Shown here piece after piece: positions 58,416 to 64,000 of a stretch of 64,000 nt of DNA; the first letter of the stretch is position 1, and each line of letters opens with the position of its first letter. This DNA is from Microbulbifer sp. SAOS-129_SWC (GTDB lineage: Bacteria; Pseudomonadota; Gammaproteobacteria; Pseudomonadales; Cellvibrionaceae). Made by a program: the position numbers and the translations under genes. The notes under the pieces are model-generated. The model did no database searches. It was not told the origin of the DNA and saw only the letters and a program-made list of their open reading frames with translations. The stretch covers positions 1,979,001 through 2,043,000 of the forward strand of contig NZ_CP155567.1 of NCBI RefSeq assembly GCF_039696035.1, in the 5' to 3' direction.

Positions 58416-58937
58416 TTGAATAAACTGTTAAGCGATCGAGGAAAAAAGTTGATCGAGTTAGTAAAAAGTTTCGTTACTAAATCTTTAGGTTTTCTTCTTC
58501 CTTGGGTAATGCGAAAGCTGTATCCAGAAGAAAAACTCAAGAATATGATGGATGTAATGATAAGTAGTGAATACGAGGCCGTGACAATAAATTGCCAAAA
58601 CCCTCCATCTGCGAGAGTGTGCTTGGAGGTGACAAACCGAAGCCCGTTCACGGTCAAAATAACTGGTGTCGAATGTGAGATTGAATGGGCAGGTACAATA
58701 GCTAAGTTGGTATCAATAAAACATGAAGAGCTATCACCAAATGCAAAAATTCAGATATTTTTAAGAGCTCCGATAGGTGGCAGGCAAGCTGATTTTGTGC
58801 TGAGTCGTATGGAAAATATGAAGCCAAGAATTATCACTGAAGTTCATTCTGCAACGAACTTCAGCATGTATACGAAGCTAAAGGATGCCGAAACTACGAG
58901 CTTTAGAGTCCTAGGTTCTAGCGCAGTGCCCGCTTAA
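58416..58937 (+). CDS. Integron cassette protein of unknown function
   Basis: 173 residues. The N-terminal ~45 residues are basic and amphipathic (LIELVKSFVTKSLGFLLPWVMRKL), with a beta-rich remainder (ARVCLEVTNRSPFTVKITGVECEIEWAG) that looks like an immunoglobulin-type strand pattern. The start is uncertain: TTG 58416 gives the full frame, and ATG 58509 would remove the hydrophobic stretch. The stop codon lies inside the attC core at 58935, as in integron cassettes. AT-rich relative to the chromosome. Function unknown. Confidence 0.6.
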   Translation: MNKLLSDRGKKLIELVKSFVTKSLGFLLPWVMRKLYPEEKLKNMMDVMISSEYEAVTINCQNPPSARVCLEVTNRSPFTVKITGVECEIEWAGTIAKLVSIKHEELSPNAKIQIFLRAPIGGRQADFVLSRMENMKPRIITEVHSATNFSMYTKLKDAETTSFRVLGSSAVPA

Positions 58938-59048
58938 CAAAGCAATGCAGCCGACGCCTTACTTTGTGCACTTTTTGCACAGTCGCTGCGCTCCTATTTT
59001 CGTGCAAAAAGCACACAAAGTAAGCCGCGTCTGATTACGGCGTTATAT
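58932..59048 (+). other. attC recombination site 1
   Basis: 117 bases, from the core GCTTAAC (58932-58938, matches RYYYAAC) to GTTATAT (59042-59048). The inner arms pair over a long stretch (CTTACTTTGTG...TTTTTGCAC against GTGCAAAAAG...CACAAAGTAAG), an imperfect palindrome like Vibrio-type attC sites. The upstream gene's stop lies within it. Confidence 0.85.
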
Positions 59049-59115
59049 GCAAGACTTACCCACGTTTAGTAGACACCCTGTATAGTTAGGTTTCGGCCTA
59101 ACACGGAGGTGTACC

Positions 59116-59424
59116 ATGGGTAAGAAAAGAACTCAGGCGTATACGGAAGAATTCCGTAGAGAGGCGGTAAAAAGAGCGGAAAAGCCTGGAGTTACTACGG
59201 CTTCAGTAGCTCGAGAGCTAGGTGTCAGTGCCCAGCAGATCTATAACTGGCGACGACAGTTCAATCGACTCTCAGAGAAGCAATTCAATCGCCTGGATGG
59301 GGTCGATTACTCCAAGCAGGAGAGCGCTGAAGTGCGCCGCCTGAAGAAGGAGCTGCATGAGGCTCGTCAGGAGGTCGATTTCCTAAAAAAGGCAGCTGCG
59401 TACTTTGCGAACCACCAAGAGTAA
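59116..59424 (+). CDS. IS3-family transposase OrfA
   Basis: 102 residues. HTH of IS3/IS911 OrfA type (YTEEFRREAVKRAEKPGVTTASVARELGVSAQQIYNWRRQF) and a C-terminal leucine-zipper-like coiled coil (EVRRLKKELHEARQEVDFLKKAAAYF). The ribosome site GGAGGTG precedes ATG 59116. Near its 3' end lies the slippery heptamer that fuses it to OrfB. Confidence 0.95.
   Translation: MGKKRTQAYTEEFRREAVKRAEKPGVTTASVARELGVSAQQIYNWRRQFNRLSEKQFNRLDGVDYSKQESAEVRRLKKELHEARQEVDFLKKAAAYFANHQE
59385..59391 (+). promoter_or_regulatory. Programmed -1 frameshift site (A AAA AAG)
   Basis: The heptamer AAAAAAG in the orfA frame (CTA AAA AAG) would move ribosomes to the -1 frame, which is exactly the orfB frame, giving an OrfAB fusion. 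Known mechanism of IS3-family elements. Confidence 0.85.
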
Positions 59425-59453
59425 AGTACGCACTGATATGCGAGCATGTAGGG

Positions 59454-60278
59454 TTGTGCCCGGTACGCTTGATGTGTCGGTGCCTCGAAGTATCCGCTTC
59501 GGGCTATTACCGTTGGATCAGCCGAGAGGAAAGCCCTCAGGCGATCCGTAGGAAGCGGGTTACGGAGCGGGTTAAGGACACCTTTGAGAGCTTCAAAGCC
59601 CGCTATGGTGCTCCGAGGATCGCCCGTGAGCTGATGGAAGCAGGGATACCTTGCTCCACCAACTATATCGCTGGAATCATGCATAAAGAGCATATCCGGG
59701 CGAGGAACGGTAAGGGCTTCCGTTATAGCCGGCCAGTTGAGAGTAAGGTGAACGTGGCTGCCAACCTGCTGAAGCGCTGCTTCCAGGTGGATCGCCCTAA
59801 CCGACGCTGGACGAGTGACATCACCTACATCTGGGTGAGAGACCGCTGGCTCTATCTCGCGGTGGTGATGGATCTGTATTCACGACGCATTGTCGGTTGG
59901 GCACTAGATACCCAGATGACAGAAGAGCTTACGCAGCAGGCATTGAAGATGGCTCTGCTGCAAAGGAAGAGAACGCCGGGCTTGATTGTTCATTCAGACC
60001 GGGGCGTTCAATATCGTGCTCAGGGATATCAGGACCTGCTAATGAAGAATAGATGCCGATCCAGCATGAGCCGACAAGCGAACTGTTGGGATAATGCCGC
60101 GATGGAGTCATTCTTCAGTCGCTTGAAGGTGGAGCTGGTGTATGCCGCGAGCTTTGAGAGTGTGGATCAGGCGAAGTCCGAGGTGTTTGAGTACATCGAG
60201 GTTTTCTACAACAGGGCACGTAGGCACTCTACACTGGGTTATATAAGTCCAGATGAGTATGAGCGCAAATGCGCGTAG
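59454..60278 (+). CDS. IS3-family transposase OrfB (DDE domain)
   Basis: At least 274 residues, integrase-like. Opening PVRLMCRCLEVSASGYYRW and HTH_21 segment, then the rve core: WTSDITYIW (first Asp), VIVHSDRG-type (LIVHSDRGVQY, second Asp) and NCWDNAAMESFFSRLKVE (Glu). There is no ATG in frame at the beginning; the given start is a TTG, and the frame runs back to the slippery site at 59385-59391. It is therefore probably made only as an OrfAB fusion. Confidence 0.93.
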   Translation: MCPVRLMCRCLEVSASGYYRWISREESPQAIRRKRVTERVKDTFESFKARYGAPRIARELMEAGIPCSTNYIAGIMHKEHIRARNGKGFRYSRPVESKVNVAANLLKRCFQVDRPNRRWTSDITYIWVRDRWLYLAVVMDLYSRRIVGWALDTQMTEELTQQALKMALLQRKRTPGLIVHSDRGVQYRAQGYQDLLMKNRCRSSMSRQANCWDNAAMESFFSRLKVELVYAASFESVDQAKSEVFEYIEVFYNRARRHSTLGYISPDEYERKCA

Positions 60279-60322
60279 TTAGAGTGTCTACTTTTTGTGG
60301 GTAAGACCAATGGCAAGGAGAA

Positions 60323-60637
60323 ATGATGCCAAAAGTTAGAATTCAACATTTTACAAAGACAGGGTCTTTAATAGGTGACCCACTTTTTATCGAATCTCAC
60401 TACACGCCTAGAGTTGGTGAACTTATAGATTCTGGCCATTTACTAGGGCTTGAATCGAAAAGTATGTTTATTATTACTGGTGTAGTTCACCGAGCAACAC
60501 CCGATGGGTTGCAACCATGTATCTCTGCTAAAGAGTGGTATAAAGGACTTCGAACTGAAGTTCTAGAAGATTTTGGCTGGTTGCCACAATCTGCAGAAAC
60601 AAATTTAGGCTATGACGAAGATTACTACTTCGACTAA
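60323..60637 (+). CDS. Small integron cassette protein of unknown function
   Basis: 104 residues, acidic, beginning MMPKVRIQHFTKTGSLIGDP, with the IS3 right end only 18 bases before it. AAGGAG precedes the ATG at 60323 (or 60326). The stop is followed by attC 2 five bases later. No domain recognised; the KVRIQHFTKxGSLIGDP opening suggests a small beta-rich fold. The IS insertion lies upstream and may have removed its native promoter or supplied a new one. Confidence 0.68.
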   Translation: MMPKVRIQHFTKTGSLIGDPLFIESHYTPRVGELIDSGHLLGLESKSMFIITGVVHRATPDGLQPCISAKEWYKGLRTEVLEDFGWLPQSAETNLGYDEDYYFD

Positions 60638-60641
60638 GGCC

Positions 60642-60776
60642 ATTTAACAAAGCGAGGCAATTCGTTCCTGCCCTATGGGCCTCCATCGGACAGCTTGATT
60701 TATGCACAGGTCGCTTCGCTCCCATTTTTGCGCATAAAGCGCCCAAAGCAAGCTGCCGCTGCTCGCGGCGTTATGC
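60642..60776 (+). other. attC recombination site 2
   Basis: 135 bases from ATTTAAC (60642-60648, RYYYAAC) to GTTATGC (60770-60776, identical to the Vibrio-repeat core). Imperfect palindrome: GCTTGATTTATGCAC pairs with GCGCATAAAGCGCCCAAAGC on the other arm. Confidence 0.87.
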
Positions 60777-60796
60777 AAAAAGTTGAGAACAGCGCT

Positions 60797-61579
60797 ATGA
60801 GCAAAGAATGCTCTGATGCTTTAAGCGGAGTAGAGAATTCACTTAGGCTAATAATTAATAAAGTGGGTGAAGATAGTTATGGCAATAACTACATAGATCA
60901 ACTCGGAGTTGATCCAAAGAAGATCAAAAAGTGGGAAAAATCGAGAGAGAAAGAGGGTTCTAAAAGATCAGCAGGAATCAAAGAGAAAAGATTGCTCTAC
61001 TACTCTGATTTTTATGATCTAGAAAGAATTATCATAGATAACTGGAGTTTATTCAATCCTGTTTTTTCGGATAAATGTCAAACGCAAGTATACCTTGATC
61101 GCCTTAGAACATTGAGAAATCCAGATGCGCACCGGCGCAGTTTGACTAACGTAGAAAAATCACTTGTTATCGGTATGGCTGGTGAAATCAGAACAAAGGT
61201 AGCACGCTTTATGGCCGAAAAAGATACACCTAATGAGTACTTTCCGCGTTTTGAGGCGCTGTATGATAGCTTAGGGAACCACTTTGGCCAGAATGATAGA
61301 CCTACTCTTCGCGTTGGAATGTCTATTGAATTCATTGCAGAAGCTTGGGATCCTTATGGTGAAGATCTAGATTTTCAGTGGTCAGTTTCTCCTGGTTTAC
61401 AAGAAACACTACAAGATTGGTCTAGCTCAAATCGCTTCACATGGAATATACGTGAGGAAAATGTATCTAACCCTGCTCATGTAAATGTAAACATGAAAAG
61501 CAGGAGGGCGCACCATGCGGAGCGAAATAGAGATGCTGGGTGGAGCATGCAATACACAGTGCTTCCGAAGAATATATAA
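60797..61579 (+). CDS. Swt1-type HEPN domain protein
   Basis: 260 residues. N-terminal helical domain with VENSLRLIINK, LLYYSDFYDLERIIIDNWSLF and LDRLRTLRNPDAHRRSL, the layout of the Swt1-type HEPN family with the R-x4-H ribonuclease motif (Arg107-His112). HEPN proteins are often RNases in toxin-antitoxin and abortive phage-defence systems. The C-terminal ~90 residues (RVGMSIEFIAEAWDPYGEDLDFQWSV) resemble an Ig/PKD-type beta domain. ATG 60797 is taken; ATG 60773, within the attC core, is possible. It is first of three close-set genes in one cassette (36 bases to the next). Confidence 0.78.
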   Translation: MSKECSDALSGVENSLRLIINKVGEDSYGNNYIDQLGVDPKKIKKWEKSREKEGSKRSAGIKEKRLLYYSDFYDLERIIIDNWSLFNPVFSDKCQTQVYLDRLRTLRNPDAHRRSLTNVEKSLVIGMAGEIRTKVARFMAEKDTPNEYFPRFEALYDSLGNHFGQNDRPTLRVGMSIEFIAEAWDPYGEDLDFQWSVSPGLQETLQDWSSSNRFTWNIREENVSNPAHVNVNMKSRRAHHAERNRDAGWSMQYTVLPKNI

Positions 61580-61614
61580 CATCAGCATCAAGAAATCTCT
61601 ACCAAGGAAAAAAA

Positions 61615-62649
61615 GTGAATAGAAAACAAAATTTTCAAACAATCGCATGGTTCAATGATATTTACACCAGAAAGCTCTTAGACTTAACGCCACCATATCA
61701 AAGAAGAAGCGTATGGAATCAGGATTTTAAGGATTATTTTGTCGATACCTTGCTATTGAATTATCCGGCGCCAGCTATATTCCTCTATGAAGAAATTAAT
61801 GATGAGGGGGTAGCTACATACCATGTGGTGGATGGGAAGCAGCGATTAACTACTATATTCGAATTTGTGAACAATGAATTTACAGTATCTGATAAGGCAC
61901 AAATAAGTGAATATAGAGGAAAATACTTCAGAGATTTAGATACGGATGTCAAAAAAAGTATCTGGTCTTACCAGTTTTCTGTCGAATATCTTCCTACAGA
62001 TAATGAAGGAACTATTAATAAGATCTTCGACAGAATAAATAGAAATACAGCAAAGCTATCAAATCAGGAATTAAGGCATGCTCAGTTCGACGGCGCTTTC
62101 ATCACATCATGTGAGGAGATGACCGCATGGATGTCTAAGAATCTACCAGATGGATTCCCCAAAATAAGCTCCCAATCTAAAAAGCAAATGAAAGACGTCG
62201 AGTTCGTAGCGCACCTACTATTGCTGCTCGATATTGGTCCAAAAGGTCATTCTACGCAGTCGCTAGATCAAGCCTTTTCAGATCGTGATATTGAATGGGA
62301 GTCTAAGTCCGATGTCGAAGATATTTTCAAATCAACGATTAAGCATATTAAGTCTATTCGTGAACTTGATACGGACGGAAAATTCTTAAGATCACGATTT
62401 AAAAATCAAGCAGACTTCTACTCACTTTTTGGGGCGATTTCAGAACTTGTAGAAGCAGATGAAATTAAAGACAAAGATACGCTTCTGCAGGGTTTAATCG
62501 CTTTCTCTGAAGCAGTTGATAATGAAGAGGCAAGGGAAAATGACGATACTCTAGAGGAATACTATAAAGCAGCTAGATCAGCATCAAATGATAGCGGGCC
62601 GCGATCTGCTAGGATAAGAATTGTCAAAGATGTCATTCAAAAAAGGTGA
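61615..62649 (+). CDS. DUF262 (GmrSD N-terminal-like) protein
   Basis: 344 residues. DUF262/ParB-like motifs: LDLTPPYQRRSVWNQ (~23-35) and VVDGKQRLTTIFEFV (DGxQR at 73-77), which in GmrSD-type enzymes bind and hydrolyse NTP. RINRNTAKLSNQELRHAQFDG is a further conserved block. The usual C-terminal DUF1524 HNH nuclease is missing; the C-terminal ~150 residues are helical. The start is GTG 61615 with AAGGA at 61604-61608; a longer frame starting inside the HEPN gene is rejected. The stop is 6 bases before the next ATG. Confidence 0.82.
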   Translation: MNRKQNFQTIAWFNDIYTRKLLDLTPPYQRRSVWNQDFKDYFVDTLLLNYPAPAIFLYEEINDEGVATYHVVDGKQRLTTIFEFVNNEFTVSDKAQISEYRGKYFRDLDTDVKKSIWSYQFSVEYLPTDNEGTINKIFDRINRNTAKLSNQELRHAQFDGAFITSCEEMTAWMSKNLPDGFPKISSQSKKQMKDVEFVAHLLLLLDIGPKGHSTQSLDQAFSDRDIEWESKSDVEDIFKSTIKHIKSIRELDTDGKFLRSRFKNQADFYSLFGAISELVEADEIKDKDTLLQGLIAFSEAVDNEEARENDDTLEEYYKAARSASNDSGPRSARIRIVKDVIQKR

Positions 62650-62655
62650 TGAATA

Positions 62656-63672
62656 ATGAGCTATTCATCATTGCTTCTCAGGTATTCTGAGAATTTAGGG
62701 CTCTTAAACAATATTCAGAGCAGGGTCAAGGGAATAGTTGGCCCGTTTTGCGAAGAAAGCGGTTTTTTATTCGAAGGAAGAATAAAATCTCAAGAGTCAG
62801 TATCTGAAAAGTTAGAAACCGGGATGTATTCGAGCTGGGACGAACTAACAGATCTTTATGCCTGCACCATCGTTATAAACCTTCCAGATCAAGAAAAACA
62901 AGTTCGCGATTTTGTATCTGAATTCTTCGTTCTAGACACAGATAAGTCTAGGTATAAAGGAAAGCAAATAAAACCTGCGGATGTATTTCGTTATGACTCT
63001 ACGCGACTGTACTGCAAAATTAAAAAGCCTGGCCATATCGACGACTCTGAGCCGCTGTATGACATTCAATTTGAAGTTCAAATTAGGACTATATTTGAAT
63101 ACGCGTGGTCAAAAACTACACATGCCCTAGCTTACAAGTCGCCTGTGGTGGACTGGAAAAGGCAGCGGCTAGCTGCACAGTTAAAAGCTGCGACAGAACA
63201 GATTGAAACATTGGTTCTTGCCTTTGATCACGCCAGTGAGTACATACTCGAAAGTAAAAGTCCTGATATAGAAGATCAAACTAAAATCCATTTATTCTTT
63301 ACCGAGCTTTTCAGGGAAGAGTTGCTGCCTGCAGAATTAGAGCCGTCTGATTGGACGAGATTCTCGAGCAATGTGTATAAATTATTCCAGATAAGGGCTA
63401 ATCAAAAGCCATCAGGGCGCTCTTATTATCATATAAAAGAAATTGACAGCTTGCTTGGTTGCATTGGTAGGTATATTAAGAAAACTGGCGCAGAATCAAT
63501 ACCTAAAAGCATGTCATTGTTTCAGTTAATCGCATGTATACTTTTCGATGGGGTCGCTGATCTTAAAGAAAGTAATCTAGAAAAATATAGTTTGTTGGTC
63601 ACTCAGGAAATGAAAGATCTTTTCCCAAAACTATCAATCCCATGCAAACTATTCGATATTGCAAAGGTATAA
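62656..63672 (+). CDS. RelA/SpoT-domain protein (ppGpp synthetase-like)
   Basis: 338 residues. Synthetase-fold pattern: GRIKSQESVSEKL (~41-53), DLYACTIVI (~66-74), YDSTRLYCKIK (~113-123) and FEVQIRTIFEYAWSKTTHALAYK (~139-161), where E-x-Q-x-R-T and H...YK are RelA/SpoT hallmarks. The GYRSLH block of housekeeping enzymes is altered and there is no HD hydrolase, TGS or ACT domain. Members of this type include small alarmone synthetases and toxic synthetases (toxSAS). Ribosome site AAGGTG before ATG 62656. The stop lies in the attC-like site that follows. Confidence 0.8.
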   Translation: MSYSSLLLRYSENLGLLNNIQSRVKGIVGPFCEESGFLFEGRIKSQESVSEKLETGMYSSWDELTDLYACTIVINLPDQEKQVRDFVSEFFVLDTDKSRYKGKQIKPADVFRYDSTRLYCKIKKPGHIDDSEPLYDIQFEVQIRTIFEYAWSKTTHALAYKSPVVDWKRQRLAAQLKAATEQIETLVLAFDHASEYILESKSPDIEDQTKIHLFFTELFREELLPAELEPSDWTRFSSNVYKLFQIRANQKPSGRSYYHIKEIDSLLGCIGRYIKKTGAESIPKSMSLFQLIACILFDGVADLKESNLEKYSLLVTQEMKDLFPKLSIPCKLFDIAKV

Positions 63673-63737
63673 CAGCGCATGATGTCGGACTGGTTCTATG
63701 TTGTACTTCAACCTGGCCGCAAATGCGGGCATTATGC
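63667..63737 (+). other. attC-like site 3, right core degenerate
   Basis: 71 bases from GTATAAC (63667-63673) to ATTATGC (63731-63737). The two arms form an imperfect palindrome (ATAAC.GCGCAT...GG.C.GG). The right core begins A instead of G, and the left core has A at a Y position, so it may be an inactive or diverged site. Position at the gene's stop codon fits. Confidence 0.55.
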
Positions 63738-63749
63738 ATCGGAAGGAAA

Positions 63750-64000
63750 ATGAAGCACCGAGATATACAACCAGCGCATGAAGAATCAGTTCTTAATAGC
63801 TTCAAGTCGTTCTTGGAAGATAGTGGCACGTCGCTTACGGTTTTAGATCGGCCAGATCCGCCCGATGCAATGGTAACAATAGGCGATGAAAATAGTTGGG
63901 TTGAAGTAACTGACGCGTTCCAGAGCCCGGACTGGGCAGAAAGTCTCACTTCAAATGCAGCGGATGACAAAATTCACAAGCCTTATCAAAGAAGAGTAAT
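63750..64000 (+). CDS. Partial cassette gene, possible PD-(D/E)XK-type nuclease
   Basis: At least 83 codons, open at the window edge, starting ATG 63750 after GGAAGG. It reads MKHRDIQPAHEESVLNSF, later RPDPPDAMVTIGDENSWVEVTDAF. The D...WVEVTD pattern (Asp in PPDA, then E-V-T) looks like the core of a restriction-endonuclease-like fold. Too short to be sure; could be another cassette protein of unknown role. Confidence 0.5.
   Translation, partial: MKHRDIQPAHEESVLNSFKSFLEDSGTSLTVLDRPDPPDAMVTIGDENSWVEVTDAFQSPDWAESLTSNAADDKIHKPYQRRV

Larger units (their letters stand above)
59056..60304 (+). mobile_element. IS3-family insertion sequence, complete
   Basis: 1249 bases with terminal inverted repeats TTACCCAC-N4-AGTAGACAC (left end 59056; the right end read inward matches at 17 of 21 positions), flanked by the 3-bp direct repeat GAC (59053-59055 and 60305-60307), the target duplication. 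It has orfA and orfB with a -1 slippery site and intact catalytic residues. It is inserted between attC 1 and the 60323 gene, inside one cassette. Confidence 0.93.

Noticed and set aside
61615..62649. Full GmrSD type IV restriction enzyme
   Set aside because: Only the DUF262 half is present; no HNH (DUF1524) motif appears in the C-terminal region or the next gene.
62656..63672. Housekeeping RelA or SpoT
   Set aside because: Half the usual length, lacks HD, TGS and ACT domains and lies in an AT-rich cassette.

Overview
The window reads as a GC-rich (roughly 60-65% by eye) chromosomal segment of a marine gammaproteobacterium. Gene order and protein character fit the Cellvibrionales (Microbulbifer-like); this is an inference from remembered protein families, not a database result. 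The first ~49.7 kb is mostly housekeeping and keeps the order known from Pseudomonas (read from the high PA30xx to the low PA29xx loci): gdhB end, pyrD, rmf, rlmKL, slt, uup, usp, topA, a DUF6586-like gene, lexA, psrA, nagZ, csiV, mfd, a GAPDH, nqrABCDEF-apbE-nqrM, sthA, lolCDE, DUF2062. Additions to that backbone include a Ser/Thr kinase - PP2C - FHA module (4.5-9.1 kb), a LOG-family gene between lexA and psrA, and a lone gene at 41953-42975 whose C-terminal half has the signature of pertussis/cholera-type ADP-ribosyltransferases.

Region by region: 0-4.4 kb pyrimidine synthesis, ribosome hibernation and 23S rRNA methylation. 4.5-9.4 kb phospho-signalling by a membrane kinase with PEGA and formylglycine-enzyme-like domains, its PP2C phosphatase and a double-FHA reader. 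9.8-18.8 kb cell wall turnover, ABC-F ATPase, stress protein and topoisomerase I. 19-24 kb SOS repressor with two LexA boxes, fatty-acid-type TetR regulator PsrA with its own operator, NagZ, a mechanosensitive channel and a cold-shock protein. 24-32 kb a DUF819 carrier, CsiV, a 138-bp tandem repeat, Mfd and an N-terminally extended GAPDH. 32.5-39.7 kb the complete Na+-translocating NADH:quinone reductase operon with its flavin transferase and maturation factor. 39.8-43 kb transhydrogenase, thioesterase and the putative ADP-ribosyltransferase. 43-49.7 kb envelope genes including the Lol lipoprotein exporter. 49.9-56.9 kb a GntR-controlled 2-methylcitrate (propionate) operon prpR-prpB-prpC-acnD-prpF.

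After prpF the character changes. An IS30-family element (57.2-58.1 kb) is followed by AT-rich genes, all on the + strand, separated by imperfect palindromes with attC core sequences. This is a piece of an integron cassette array; no integrase gene is visible. One cassette carries an intact IS3-family insertion with a 3-bp target duplication. Another, unusually large at about 2.96 kb, carries three closely packed genes: a Swt1-type HEPN protein with an R-x4-H motif, a DUF262 (GmrSD N-terminal-like) protein and a RelA/SpoT-domain protein. That set is the best candidate here for an undescribed multi-gene defence or toxin-antitoxin-like system. The array runs off the right end of the window inside a further gene, which may be a PD-(D/E)XK-type nuclease.
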